56,530 bases of DNA from the NCBI GenBank assembly GCA_947508055.1, contig CANNRR010000003.1, positions 1-56,530 of the forward strand. Reading direction: 5' to 3'. Of this stretch, positions 28,034 through 37,001 are shown piece by piece (positions within the stretch are counted from its first letter, which is position 1; every line of letters begins with the position of its first letter). Source of the DNA: Burkholderiales bacterium. GTDB taxonomy: Bacteria > Pseudomonadota > Gammaproteobacteria > Burkholderiales > Burkholderiaceae_C. A program made the position numbers and the translations under genes. The notes below the pieces were generated by a model. That model had not been told where the DNA came from. It was given only the letters and a program-made list of their open reading frames with translations, and made no database searches.

Positions 28034-28969
28034 TCATACTTCAGTCCTCTGCGCCACACGCATGATGGCGCTGCGTGAACGCGCATTGCCGCTGACCTCG
28101 GCAGCGCTCGGCTTGATGCGGTCCAGTGCCCTGAGCTTCATGGCCTTGGGTGGAGCAAAGGGTGCGCGGCGGTCATATTCATCACGGGAATGTTTTGCGA
28201 TGAACTGCTTGACGATACGGTCTTCCAGCGAATGGAAGCTGATCACTGCCAGCCGCCCGTCTGGCTCCAGCACGTGCAGACAGGCCTCTAACGCCTGTTG
28301 CAGTTCTTCAAGCTCGGCGTTGATGAAAATCCGAAAAGCCTGAAATGTGCGCGTTGCAGGGTTCTGGCCCGGCTCGCGGGTTTTGACCGTGTCAGCCACG
28401 AGTTGGGCCAAATCGGTGGTGGTTGAAATTGGGACCCGTTCCTGTCGGCGAGCAACAATCGCCTTTGCAATGGGGCCAGCAAACCGTTCTTCACCATATT
28501 CACGTATCACCTCCGCGATTTGATTGGTTTCGGCCGTCTCTAGCCACTGAGCCACACTCTCACCGCGCGTGGTGTCCATACGCATATCCAGCGGGCCATT
28601 GAAACGAAAACTAAATCCACGAACCGGGTTATCAATCTGGGGTGAACTGACGCCCAAATCCAGCAAAATGCCCGCAACGCTACCGCCGGGCAAGTCTGCA
28701 AGTTGTGAAAAGGCCGCATGCCGAATTGAAAAACGCTCATCAGAGATAGCATTCGCCTGGGCCACCGCTTCTGGGTCACGATCAAAAGCGATCAACCTGC
28801 CAAGGGCGGACAAACGCGACAAAATCAGGCGCGAATGCCCACCCCGGCCAAACGTGGCGTCCACATAGGTGCCGTCAAACGCTGCCGATGCAGGATCTGT
28901 TGCGTTGTTGAACAGGGCATCCACAGCTTCGTTCAACAATACGGTAGCGTGGGTCCATGAAGTTTCCAC
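28034..28969 (-). CDS. rsmH: 16S rRNA m4C1402 methyltransferase RsmH
   Basis: A SAM-dependent N4-methyltransferase that modifies C1402 in the decoding centre of 16S rRNA. It has 311 residues with [13 protein letters not shown], the SAM motif [23 protein letters not shown], and the C-terminal [16 protein letters not shown]. It lies 9 nt downstream of mraZ and 40 nt before ftsL. Confidence 0.97.
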   Translation of the reverse strand: METSWTHATVLLNEAVDALFNNATDPASAAFDGTYVDATFGRGGHSRLILSRLSALGRLIAFDRDPEAVAQANAISDERFSIRHAAFSQLADLPGGSVAGILLDLGVSSPQIDNPVRGFSFRFNGPLDMRMDTTRGESVAQWLETAETNQIAEVIREYGEERFAGPIAKAIVARRQERVPISTTTDLAQLVADTVKTREPGQNPATRTFQAFRIFINAELEELQQALEACLHVLEPDGRLAVISFHSLEDRIVKQFIAKHSRDEYDRRAPFAPPKAMKLRALDRIKPSAAEVSGNARSRSAIMRVAQRTEV

Positions 28970-28978
28970 CGATCGGCC

Positions 28979-29407
28979 TTAAAAGGAAAAGTCCTTGAAG
29001 ACATCCGGCATCTCGCCCTGCATGGCTTTGGCTTCTTGTGCATCGTAAGTCGCCTTGTCCCACAGCTCGAAGTGGTTCCCCATGCCCAGCAGCATGGTGT
29101 CTTTGGCGATGCCGGCCGCCGCGCGCAATTCAGGTGAAACCAGCACGCGGCCGGTAGCATCCATCTCGACATCCATGGCATTACCCAAAAAGATGCGCTT
29201 CCACCACTGCGCGGACATAGGCAATGCAGCAATACGCTCCCGAAATTTTTCCCACTCGGGGCGGGGAAACACCATCAGGCAACCGTGCGGGTGCTTGGTG
29301 ATGGTCAATTGGCCCGCTGCCGTCGCACTCAGGACGTCACGATGCCGGGTTGGCACTGATAGCCGACCCTTTCCATCCAGACTGAGAGACGAAGCCCCTT
29401 GAAACAC
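28979..29407 (-). CDS. mraZ: Transcriptional regulator MraZ
   Basis: MraZ is a DNA-binding protein with two AbrB-like swapped-hairpin repeats; it represses its own division-cluster promoter in E. coli. I take the GTG at 29407 as start, giving [17 protein letters not shown] and 142 residues, the family size. An AAGGTGG ribosome binding site lies 7 nt upstream, whereas the longer frame to 29497 has no family support. The two repeats show [13 protein letters not shown] and [13 protein letters not shown]. Its operator is visible upstream (29451-29486). Confidence 0.94.
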   Translation of the reverse strand: MFQGASSLSLDGKGRLSVPTRHRDVLSATAAGQLTITKHPHGCLMVFPRPEWEKFRERIAALPMSAQWWKRIFLGNAMDVEMDATGRVLVSPELRAAAGIAKDTMLLGMGNHFELWDKATYDAQEAKAMQGEMPDVFKDFSF

Positions 29408-29450
29408 TGCAAACCACCTTTTCCACGTCAACGGAAAAGTGCCCCGCCAA

Positions 29451-29486
29451 AGACACTTTTCACCACTAAATTGCACTTTTTTGCAC
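29451..29486 (-). promoter_or_regulatory. MraZ operator: four GTG boxes at 10-bp period
   Basis: On the minus strand the sequence is GTGCAA-AAAA-GTGCAA-TTTA-GTGGTG-AAAA-GTGTCT, four hexamers in direct repeat spaced exactly 10 bp apart. This matches the known MraZ recognition pattern (tandem GTG-containing boxes with a one-helical-turn period). It overlaps the predicted transcription start and lies 44-79 nt upstream of the mraZ start codon, suiting autorepression. Confidence 0.75.
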
Positions 29487-29512
29487 TGTATCAGCAAAAG
29501 TCAATGTTGCAA
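29485..29512 (-). promoter_or_regulatory. Predicted division-cluster promoter (Pmra)
   Basis: The -35-like TTGCAA (29507-29512) and -10-like TACAGT (29485-29490) are separated by 16 nt on the minus strand. Each matches four of six consensus bases. Transcription would start around 29478-29480, inside the MraZ box array. Promoter strength cannot be judged by eye. Confidence 0.5.
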
Positions 29513-29658
29513 GGGGGCTTACGAGAATTTTTTCCAATGAAATCAATGACTTAGAAGTGACGTCAATGGTACAAAGACAGCAAAAATCCTTCTGAATTAA
29601 GGACTTAGCGACGGCAATGAAAGTAACGCTTGAGAGTCTGTGAGAATCTTGAAGAGTT

Positions 29659-29729
29659 GCGGACCGCGCTAAAGGCCTCCCCCGCAAACTCTAATCAGTT
29701 GGGGACAGAGCTAAAGGTCTGTCCCGCAA
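29659..29729. repeat. Tandem pair of hairpin units between hslU and mraZ
   Basis: Two related units start at 29661 and 29703, 42 nt apart, sharing GGAC-n3-GCTAAAGG-n6-CCGCAAA. The second forms a perfect 8-bp stem GGGACAGA/TCTGTCCC with loop GCTAAAGG (29702-29725). It is 8 nt beyond the hslU stop codon. The rest of the 29408-29733 gap holds the mraZ promoter and operator and AT-rich DNA without a gene. Confidence 0.55.
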
Positions 29730-29733
29730 AAAA

Positions 29734-31059
29734 TCACAAGATGTATCTGGAAAGGTCTTCGTTTTGGCTGAGTTCGGCCAGACGGGTATCGACATATGGC
29801 GCATCCACACGCACGGTTTGACCAGCCAAGGACGTAGCGTCAAAGCTGACGTCATCGAGTAGCCGCTCCATCACCGTAGCCAAGCGCCGCGCACCGATAT
29901 TTTCTGTGCGCTCATTCACGTCAAAAGCAATTTGGGCCAAGCGGGTAATACCCTCCGGGGTGAAATCCACGGTCACATTTTCCGTAGCCAGCAAAGCCTG
30001 GTACTGCTTGACCAGAGACGCATGGGTTTGTGTGAGGATCGCCTCAAAATCTTTCACCGACAACGACTGCAACTCCACCCGTATGGGAAAACGCCCCTGC
30101 AACTCGGGAATCAAATCACTGGGCTTGCTCAAGTGAAAAGCGCCAGACGCGACAAACAGAATGTGATCGGTCTTGACAACCCCGTATTTGGTGGACACGG
30201 TGGTTCCCTCCACCAGTGGCAACAGGTCGCGCTGCACGCCCTGGCGTGACACCTCGGCGCCGCTGTTCTCACTTCGCGAGGTTACCTTGTCGATCTCGTC
30301 AATAAACACAATACCGTTTTGCTCGAGCATATGCACGGCCTGGGCCCTGATGTCGTCTTCGTTGACCAGTTTGGCTGCCTCCTCATCCACCAACAGTTTC
30401 TGTGCTTCGCTGATCTTGAGCTTGCGTGTCTGGCGTTTGACTTGCCCCATCTGACCAAACATACCGCGCAATTGTTCGGTCATTTCTTCCATCCCCGGGG
30501 GGCCCATCACTTCGAGTTGCGGTGCCGCCTGCGCAACGTCGACTTCAATTTCTCGATCCGCCAAATACCCCTCGCGCAGCTTTTTACGAAAAGTCTGTCG
30601 CGCGGTACTTTGCGGCATGTCGTCGCTACTAACAACCCCAAACTCGCCCCGCGCCGGAGGAATCAAAATGTCGAGAATCCGCTCTTCGGCAGAGTCTTCA
30701 GCACGGGCGCGCACCTTGCGCTTCTCAGCCTCGCGGGTTTGTTTGACCGCAATATCGGCCAGATCACGAATGATGGAGTCGACATCTTTGCCCACATAGC
30801 CAACCTCCGTGAATTTGGTGGCCTCCACCTTGATGAAGGGCGCATCGGCCAAACGGGCCAGGCGACGGGCGATTTCGGTCTTGCCAACGCCGGTCGGGCC
30901 AATCATCAAAATATTCTTGGGCGTGATCTCCCCACGCAAATCGCCCTCCACCTGCTGGCGCCGCCAACGGTTGCGCAGGGCAATGGCAACCGCCCGTTTA
31001 GCCTTGGCCTGGCCCACGATGTGCTTGTCGAGTTCGGAAACAATTTCTTGAGGTGTCAT
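29734..31059 (-). CDS. hslU: HslUV protease ATPase subunit HslU
   Basis: HslU (ClpY) is an AAA+ hexamer that unfolds substrates and feeds them to HslV. It has 441 residues with [20 protein letters not shown] at the N-terminus and Walker [16 protein letters not shown]. An I-domain insertion (about 110-240) is followed by Walker [13 protein letters not shown] and the C-terminal tail EDLSRYIL that docks into HslV. It follows hslV by 27 nt in one operon. Confidence 0.97.
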   Translation of the reverse strand: MTPQEIVSELDKHIVGQAKAKRAVAIALRNRWRRQQVEGDLRGEITPKNILMIGPTGVGKTEIARRLARLADAPFIKVEATKFTEVGYVGKDVDSIIRDLADIAVKQTREAEKRKVRARAEDSAEERILDILIPPARGEFGVVSSDDMPQSTARQTFRKKLREGYLADREIEVDVAQAAPQLEVMGPPGMEEMTEQLRGMFGQMGQVKRQTRKLKISEAQKLLVDEEAAKLVNEDDIRAQAVHMLEQNGIVFIDEIDKVTSRSENSGAEVSRQGVQRDLLPLVEGTTVSTKYGVVKTDHILFVASGAFHLSKPSDLIPELQGRFPIRVELQSLSVKDFEAILTQTHASLVKQYQALLATENVTVDFTPEGITRLAQIAFDVNERTENIGARRLATVMERLLDDVSFDATSLAGQTVRVDAPYVDTRLAELSQNEDLSRYIL

Positions 31060-31086
31060 ATTGAGTCAATTGAGGACGGAACTGGC

Positions 31087-31656
31087 TCACTGCGTGTGCG
31101 GCAGACTGTCACCAAGCACCTCTACTGTGTGCTGCATGTTGGTGTAGATACACAACTCACCCGCAATTTCCAGCGAGCGCTTGACAATGTCGACGGCCGA
31201 GAGGTCGGTATGGTTGAGCAACGCCATCGCAGCGGCCTGCGCATAGGCTCCCCCTGAGCCGATCGTGACAATGCCGTTCTCCGGCTCCAGCACATCACCG
31301 TTACCGGTGATGATCAGCGAAGTCTCCTGGTCGGCAACAGCCAACATGGCTTCGAGGCGGCGCAGCACACGGTCGGTGCGCCAGTCCTTGGTCAACTCAA
31401 TGGCTGCACGGGCCAGGTGCCCTTGATGCTTTTCAAGCTTGGCTTCAAATCGCTCAAACAGGGTGAACGCATCCGCCGTCGCGCCGGCAAAGCCGGCCAG
31501 CACCCGGCCGTGGTAGAGCTTGCGCACTTTGCGCGCAGTGCCCTTAACGATGATGTTGCCCAGAGTGACCTGGCCATCACCGCCGATGGCGACGCTGTAG
31601 CCCTGCGGCGTCTTGCGACGCACACTGATAATCGTTGTGCCGTGGTAGGGTTCCAT
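31087..31656 (-). CDS. hslV: HslUV protease proteolytic subunit HslV
   Basis: HslV (ClpQ) is a proteasome-beta-like threonine protease. The 189-residue precursor begins MEPYHG and then TTIISVRR, so the catalytic Thr7 must be exposed by removing a six-residue propeptide, rather than only Met as in E. coli. Other motifs are GGDGQVTLG and [17 protein letters not shown]. With HslU it degrades misfolded and regulatory proteins after heat stress. Confidence 0.97.
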   Translation of the reverse strand: MEPYHGTTIISVRRKTPQGYSVAIGGDGQVTLGNIIVKGTARKVRKLYHGRVLAGFAGATADAFTLFERFEAKLEKHQGHLARAAIELTKDWRTDRVLRRLEAMLAVADQETSLIITGNGDVLEPENGIVTIGSGGAYAQAAAMALLNHTDLSAVDIVKRSLEIAGELCIYTNMQHTVEVLGDSLPHTQ

Positions 31657-31691
31657 ATTTCATTCAGATGGGGGCAAGCCCCAAACAAGGT

Positions 31692-33512
31692 TCAAATCGC
31701 GCGCGGAACGACGCGGGCATGCTCATTGATGCCGATGACATTGAAGAACGCAGCAACCAGGCGGTGCACTTCCCTGAATTGGACTTGGCATCCCTCTGCC
31801 TCGCGCATCGCCACCCAATTGAGGATGCTGCCGGCCGCAGAAAAATCGACGCGAATCAGCCCTCGGCAGGACACAACAATGCCATCACCGTGGCGACCTG
31901 CAGCGCTAAATCCGGCCAATGCCTGTGTCGCATCGCCCAGGACACTGCCCTTGAGTTCCAACTTGGTCCCGGATACGCCATCGATGCCCATGGGCATTGT
32001 GGGCATCTGGCTGAAACCCGAACCCGATCCGCTGGATTCCGATCGATGAGCCGTCGCCGCTACCGCCGCAGCCACCTCCGCCTCAACACTCGAATACTGG
32101 CAGCGGGTTTGTTGCCACGCCGGCGGTGACACCTCATAGGTTACGCAGTAGTCCAGTGCGGCCAGTTCAAAATCATCGAGCATCTGCAATGTGCGCAGTG
32201 CATCGAGGCGTATGGTCCACCAGTCGCGATTCACACTCCGGTCGCCAGACGGCATCATCGTTCGCAATGTATCCACCAACCGATCAGCACCGCTGAAAAG
32301 CAAGGCCACAGGCTCGTTGCACAGGCTGGAGAACAAGCCTCCCATCAACGGCATGGCATCTTCACAAATGCGCACCAACTTTGACCAATCCAGATGCCAC
32401 GGCATCGGGCTGGATGCCATGGCATCGCGCAGTCCCTCCATTGCGTATGCATTCAATTCTGCAGGGCTGCACCAGATGGCACCCTCGCAATAGTCACGGG
32501 TATCGGGCACCGAACCACCCGCCGCATTGGCGCGCGACTGCGCCAAGCCACTGTTCAGGGGCTCCTCGCCAAGTGCCGCCCACTGCGGCACTATGGTCTC
32601 AAACAAAACAGAAAATTCTGCGACCGCTTGGTCAAAACTGGTTTTGTTGTGCGTCGCGCGGTATAAGTCAAGTAACGCGGCAATCCAGGAATTTGCCACT
32701 TCCGGCGACACCGCTACACCCCGCAAAGCGTCCAGCAGGCCACCCTCGGCACCGGCATCGTCTCCGTTGGCGAATCGAATGGCGGCCTCCTCCAATTCGG
32801 GGTCGGTTGCCATATCCTCCACATCGATGGCAAACAACTTAGAAGCAGAAAACCCAAGTTCGTCTCCATCGAAACTTTGCGCCAACGCACCCACCGCGGG
32901 CACCTTCATTGGCACAGATCGCCCTTTCGATTGCGGCGCGGGCATGGGCTCCATGCCATTACCCATCTCAGTTGGAAGAAATTCCGCAATGTTGGGTGCA
33001 TTGGAGCCAGAACGCAAATCAGAGACTTCTGTTTTCTCGAACTGTTCAGAGTCGGTAAGTTGTGCCGATGGCACCGGATCCGAAAATTTCTGCTCAGGCT
33101 GGTCGTCCTTGGCTACCGGAAACCCACCACCCTTAGCGGCTGCGGCATCCTGCTTGCCCTTCCACCATTGCTTGGACATCTGGGCTTCGATCTCATCGAT
33201 CTTTTTGAGCGTAATGGCGCGACCATCCGGGTCGGTCAATCCCGCTATGCTGGACTGAAAAGCCGAAGGCCTCCCGTTGGCAACCACTGCTGAGACGCCC
33301 TTGCTACGCAACTTGCGCAACTGATCAAACTCCCGCTTGCGAATGAAATCGTTCTGTCGCTTGCGCTCTATCATCGCCTTCAAGACCTGCTTGTCAAAAC
33401 CACTGTCCTGCTCGATCTGGGGGCGCTCCAACTCCGACCAGTCCTTGGTCGGATTGCGAACGAACATCGCCATTTTGGACAACAGTCCAGGGCGATCGCT
33501 TTTGGTGGCCAT
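31692..33512 (-). CDS. Large STAS-domain protein of unknown function
   Basis: A 606-residue soluble protein. The N-terminus (1-115) is basic and helical (MATKSDRPGLLSKM, ERKRQNDFIRKREFDQLRKL). The middle (about 120-240) is acidic and probably disordered. A helical region (about 250-480) contains LLDLYRATHNKTSFDQAVAEF. The last about 95 residues look like a STAS-type anti-anti-sigma fold, with IRVDFSAAGSILNWV and AAFFNVIGINEHARV. No Ser-phosphorylation motif DSSG is kept; the equivalent is RVDFSAAG. It sits between dksA (54 nt) and hslV (35 nt) on one strand, so it may be cotranscribed with stress genes. I cannot assign a function. Confidence 0.75.
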   Translation of the reverse strand: MATKSDRPGLLSKMAMFVRNPTKDWSELERPQIEQDSGFDKQVLKAMIERKRQNDFIRKREFDQLRKLRSKGVSAVVANGRPSAFQSSIAGLTDPDGRAITLKKIDEIEAQMSKQWWKGKQDAAAAKGGGFPVAKDDQPEQKFSDPVPSAQLTDSEQFEKTEVSDLRSGSNAPNIAEFLPTEMGNGMEPMPAPQSKGRSVPMKVPAVGALAQSFDGDELGFSASKLFAIDVEDMATDPELEEAAIRFANGDDAGAEGGLLDALRGVAVSPEVANSWIAALLDLYRATHNKTSFDQAVAEFSVLFETIVPQWAALGEEPLNSGLAQSRANAAGGSVPDTRDYCEGAIWCSPAELNAYAMEGLRDAMASSPMPWHLDWSKLVRICEDAMPLMGGLFSSLCNEPVALLFSGADRLVDTLRTMMPSGDRSVNRDWWTIRLDALRTLQMLDDFELAALDYCVTYEVSPPAWQQTRCQYSSVEAEVAAAVAATAHRSESSGSGSGFSQMPTMPMGIDGVSGTKLELKGSVLGDATQALAGFSAAGRHGDGIVVSCRGLIRVDFSAAGSILNWVAMREAEGCQVQFREVHRLVAAFFNVIGINEHARVVPRAI

Positions 33513-33566
33513 ATGTGCAGTTTACCGAACGAACAGTGGCATCAGTCGCGAAATACCAATTCTGCC

Positions 33567-34670
33567 TTAATCGCCAAACATCTTTTGCTTCAACTCACGG
33601 CGCTGCTGCGCCTCCAGCGACAGTGTGGCAGTTGGACGCGCCAGCAAGCGACCGACCCCGATCGGCTCGCCTGTCTCGTCGCAATAGCCATAATCACCAG
33701 CATCGATGCGGCCAATGGACTGCTCTATTTTCTTGAGCAACTTGCGCTCCCGGTCCCGGGTACGCAACTCCAATGCGTGCTCTTCCTCGATCGTGGCGCG
33801 GTCAGCCGGGTCGGGCACCACGGATGTGTCTTCGCGCAGATGCTCAGTGGTTTCACCGGCGCTATTAAGAATGTCAAGCTTGAGCTTGGTCAATTTGGCG
33901 CGGAACGCCGTCATTTGGACAGCGTTCATGTACTCGGAGTCCGGCATGGCCATCAACTCCGCGTCAGAGAGGTCCGCCGCAGGGGTCGTCTTCCAGTTGT
34001 TGGCCAGTTTCGCGTCCTTTTTAATGGACGATGGAAGGGCAGGGACAATCAACGGTGAAGGAATCGACTGGGTATAGCTGGCTTTGGCAGCCGTGGAGGC
34101 CACAGACTGGGCGATGGACGGTACAGTCAACTGTGCCAACCTGGACGAAGGCCTGCCTGCCTTGGCAGGAACCGCAATAACTGCAACGGGAACCGCTTTC
34201 TCTACGATGGGAACTGCGACAACAACTGATTTTGACTTGGACGAAACTGGCGCCGGAACCGGCTTAGCTGACTTGGTGGAAACGGGCATGGGGGCAGGGC
34301 TGACGGGAACCCGGGGTTTGGAAACAGGTTGAGAAACGGTTTTTTTAACCGGTGCCACAAACTTGGCGGCGGGTTTTGCTACGGGCTTTGCTACCACTTT
34401 GGCGGCTGGTTTATTGGCTTTAGCGGGATCTGCTTTGGCCACAGACTTGACGACCGGCTTCGAAGCCGGTTTTACGGCAGCCTTCGGAACAGCTTTTACG
34501 GAGGCGAATTTCTTTGCCACGGGCTTCACAGGCACTTTGGTCGGTTGCCTGGCAACCGGTTTGGTCGACGCACCCGACTTGGCACCCGGTTTGCTTGCGG
34601 GTTTTGCAAGCGCATGGGCTTTGCTTTTCGCTGCGGGGGTCTTGCTATCTTTTCCGGTTTTAGCTTTCAC
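33567..34670 (-). CDS. dksA: RNA polymerase-binding factor DksA with long Lys/Ala/Pro tail
   Basis: DksA binds the RNA polymerase secondary channel and, with ppGpp, lowers rRNA and raises biosynthetic transcription. The start is GTG at 34670 (VKAKTGKDSK), with AGGAG about 8 nt upstream, giving 367 residues. The DksA core is residues about 233-367: coiled coil with tip acids Asp287 and Asp290 in PDPADR, LELRTRDRERKLLKKIEQSI, then YGYCDETGEPIG and ARPTATLSLEAQQRREL. Only Cys330 of the four zinc-finger cysteines is kept, the single-Cys type known in alpha- and betaproteobacteria. The preceding about 230 residues are AKP/VKP repeats like histone H1, far longer than E. coli DksA (151). Confidence 0.9.
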   Translation of the reverse strand: MKAKTGKDSKTPAAKSKAHALAKPASKPGAKSGASTKPVARQPTKVPVKPVAKKFASVKAVPKAAVKPASKPVVKSVAKADPAKANKPAAKVVAKPVAKPAAKFVAPVKKTVSQPVSKPRVPVSPAPMPVSTKSAKPVPAPVSSKSKSVVVAVPIVEKAVPVAVIAVPAKAGRPSSRLAQLTVPSIAQSVASTAAKASYTQSIPSPLIVPALPSSIKKDAKLANNWKTTPAADLSDAELMAMPDSEYMNAVQMTAFRAKLTKLKLDILNSAGETTEHLREDTSVVPDPADRATIEEEHALELRTRDRERKLLKKIEQSIGRIDAGDYGYCDETGEPIGVGRLLARPTATLSLEAQQRRELKQKMFGD

Positions 34671-34900
34671 TTCTTGTCTCCTGGCAGAACGCTCCTGCGC
34701 GTGATCGGTTGGGCTTTCTGTCCCGCTTTGGCCTTTGGACGGCTTCTTCGACGGGGGTTCTTCGGCGCGCGAGTGTACAGGCTTCCCCACCGGAAAACCC
34801 ATCAGTTGCAAAATCGAGACAATCATTTGGCCTTCAATCAGAAAAAATTCAAAAATCCAGTCGCACAGTCATCGGGCCCATTGCCGCACGGACTCAAGCC

Positions 34901-35971
34901 CTATGCCAAGGACTGCTCCATACCCTGCAGCAGGATGTCTTTGGGCAGATCGATGCCAATAAACACCATTTTGCTGGCGCGCGCTTCGCCCTCGGCCCAT
35001 TGTGGTCCCAGATCGCTACCCATCAACTGGTGCACGCCCTGAAAAATAACTTTTCGGTCGGTTCCCTTCATGTACAAAACACCTTTGTAGCGCAACATGC
35101 GCGGGCCGTAAATATTGACAATCGCACCCAAAAAATCTTCCAGCTTGGCTGCATCAAACGGCCGGTCCGACTTGAACACAAAGCTCTTCACATCGTCATC
35201 ATGGTGGTGATGGTGTGCACTGTCATGCGTGTGCGAGGGGTGGTTGCAAGCCTCGCCGGGCGCGTGGCCGTGCCCTGCGTGGCCAGCATGGTCACTACCC
35301 AGGTCAGGCTCGTCTTTCTTGAGAAAGTCGGGGTCAATATCCAGCTTCGCGTTCAGGTTGAAGCCGCGCAGGTCAAACACCTCTGACAGCGCCACTTCGC
35401 CAAAGTGCACGGCCTTTTGAGGTGCGCGCGGGTTCATGTGCTTTAAACGGTGCATCAACGCGTCGGTTTCCTCTTTGGAAACCAGATCCGTCTTGCTGAT
35501 GAATATCTGGTCGGCAAAGCCGACCTGTCGGCGCGCTTCTTGGCGGTCATTGAGCTGTTGCGCCGCATGCTTGGCGTCGACCAGTGTCAGAATGGAGTCC
35601 AGCAAGTAAGACTCGGCGATCTCGTCGTCCATAAAAAACGTTTGCGCCACCGGTCCGGGGTCAGCCAAGCCGGTGGTCTCGATCACCACGCGGTCAAAGT
35701 CCAGTAGTCCCTTGCGCTTCTTGGCGGCCAGCATTTGCAATGTGTTGCGCAGGTCTTCGCGGATGGTGCAGCAAATGCAGCCGTTACTCATCTGGATAAT
35801 CTGCTCATTGGTGTCACTCACCAGAATGTCGCTGTCGATGTTTTCTTCACCGAACTCGTTCTCGATGACGGCAATCTTCTGGCCATGTGCCTCGTCCAGC
35901 ACACGCTTCAAGAGCGTGGTTTTCCCCGAGCCCAGAAAGCCGGTCAGGATAGTGGCAGGAATCAAACTCAT
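34901..35971 (-). CDS. COG0523 (CobW/YjiA-family) GTPase, likely metal chaperone
   Basis: A G3E-family P-loop GTPase of 356 residues. It shows Walker A TGFLGSGKTTLLKR, the metal-binding CXCC motif in SNGCICCTIRED, ETTGLADPGP, and the guanine motif SKTD. A His/Asp-rich loop (about 232-265, with HAGHAGHGHAPGEACNHPS and a run of five His) precedes the C-terminal CobW_C domain. Such loops and the CXCC motif are typical of zinc-related members such as ZigA/ZNG1 and YjiA, which insert or shuttle zinc. The start at 35971 (MSLIPATIL) is preferred to 35983. It lies 230 nt upstream of dksA on the same strand. Confidence 0.85.
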   Translation of the reverse strand: MSLIPATILTGFLGSGKTTLLKRVLDEAHGQKIAVIENEFGEENIDSDILVSDTNEQIIQMSNGCICCTIREDLRNTLQMLAAKKRKGLLDFDRVVIETTGLADPGPVAQTFFMDDEIAESYLLDSILTLVDAKHAAQQLNDRQEARRQVGFADQIFISKTDLVSKEETDALMHRLKHMNPRAPQKAVHFGEVALSEVFDLRGFNLNAKLDIDPDFLKKDEPDLGSDHAGHAGHGHAPGEACNHPSHTHDSAHHHHHDDDVKSFVFKSDRPFDAAKLEDFLGAIVNIYGPRMLRYKGVLYMKGTDRKVIFQGVHQLMGSDLGPQWAEGEARASKMVFIGIDLPKDILLQGMEQSLA

Positions 35972-36087
35972 GGAGCAATCCAAAATTCAGCAGGTTGGGA
36001 GTGTACTGGCCAATTCAAGCCGCAGTCCTGACACAAGTCAGGCGGGGTGCAATTCACCGTGAGCGCGGCGTTGCGAAGCGGGGGCTA

Positions 36088-36180
36088 GCAAGTATTGGGG
36101 TCGGACTCCAATATGATCGCGAAGCGCCCGAAGGGATGCCAAAATGGCAGGTCATTTTGAACTCTGACCCCAATACTTGC
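36088..36180. repeat. REPIN-like palindromic element
   Basis: The arms 36088-36107 and 36161-36180 are inverted complements with 15 consecutive matches, GCAAGTATTGGGGTC, and further partial pairing. The 53-nt centre contains GATCGCGAAGCGCCCGAAGG and a small palindrome TGCCAAAATGGCA. GGGGTCAGAG-type ends are typical of REP pairs moved by REP-associated tyrosine transposases in beta- and gammaproteobacteria. The same 12-mer occurs at positions 8-19 of the window. Confidence 0.6.
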
Positions 36181-36377
36181 AGGTCAAGGCTAGTGTTTAA
36201 TTGCATTAATAATCAACTGACAGCCACGGTGGGCAGCATTGCGGCCATAGAATTGCGCTCCAGATGGGCGGGCGCCCAGTCGGTTGAGGTTGCAGGCCTG
36301 TGCGTCCATGGGCCAGTCCCCAATGGTCAAAATCTGACGACTGCAAAATCGGTGAGCCAAATTTCGGCCAGAAACCG

Positions 36378-36402
36378 AAACGCCAACAAAAAGTTGGCGT
36401 TT
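36378..36402 (-). terminator. Terminator after tRNA-fMet
   Basis: AAACGCCAAC and GTTGGCGTTT form a perfect 10-bp stem with a five-base loop of T residues on the minus strand, 26 nt beyond the tRNA 3' end. It would end the long ribosomal-protein transcript and the tRNA. The downstream sequence, TCGGTTTCTGG, is only modestly U-rich. Confidence 0.6.
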
Positions 36403-36427
36403 ACTTACGGGAAAGCCCCGCATATAT

Positions 36428-36504
<77 letters not shown>

Positions 36505-36522
36505 GTAGCTTTAAATTATAGC

Positions 36523-36918
36523 CTATTCTGCGGCTACTTCAGCATTTACTTCGACGGGAGCGGGACGATCAACCAACTCCACCAACGCCATCGGAGCGTT
36601 GTCGCCAACACGAAAGCCCATTTTCAAAATACGTGTGTAACCGCCTGGACGAGCCTTGAAGCGGGGTCCCAAATCGTTGAACAACTTGGTTACGCTATCG
36701 CGGTCACGCAGACGGTCAAACGCCAGACGGCGATTCGCAACAGTGGCTTCCTTAGCCAAGGTGATCATGGGCTCTACCACTCGGCGCAATTCCTTAGCCT
36801 TGGGTACCGTGGTCTTGATAACTTCATGCTCAATGAGCGAGTTCATCATGTTGCGCAGCATCGCCAAGCGATGTGAGCTGGTGCGGTTGAGTTTACGTAG
36901 TCCGTGTCCGTGACGCAT
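36523..36918 (-). CDS. rplQ: 50S ribosomal protein L17
   Basis: 131 residues beginning [17 protein letters not shown], the family signature, followed by [21 protein letters not shown]17 sits near the peptide exit tunnel of the large subunit. It is the last protein gene of the alpha operon, 83 nt after rpoA. A short Ala/Glu/Val-rich tail follows the conserved core. The initiator tRNA lies directly downstream. Confidence 0.98.
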   Translation of the reverse strand: MRHGHGLRKLNRTSSHRLAMLRNMMNSLIEHEVIKTTVPKAKELRRVVEPMITLAKEATVANRRLAFDRLRDRDSVTKLFNDLGPRFKARPGGYTRILKMGFRVGDNAPMALVELVDRPAPVEVNAEVAAE

Positions 36919-37001
36919 GGTAGATTTCCTTTGAGTTTTAAACAGGCAGCCGTATCAGGTACTGCCCTTTGCGTAGAACCCCTAAAGGTTCAGAAAAAGA
37001 T

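Larger units (their letters stand above)
35972..36427. other. Gene-free gap upstream of the COG0523 GTPase
   Basis: A 456-nt gap. It holds a 6-bp stem CCTGAC/GTCAGG at 36027-36042, the palindromic repeat at 36088-36180 and a terminator at 36378-36402. The part 36181-36377 shows only weak palindromes (such as GGGCGGGCGCCC). A 158-codon plus-strand frame across it runs into the tRNA and is not credible. Confidence 0.5.

Noticed and set aside
36027-36042. CCTGAC/GTCAGG stem as a Zur operator for the GTPase
   Set aside because: Sequence does not resemble the known AT-rich Zur box; kept only as a small stem.
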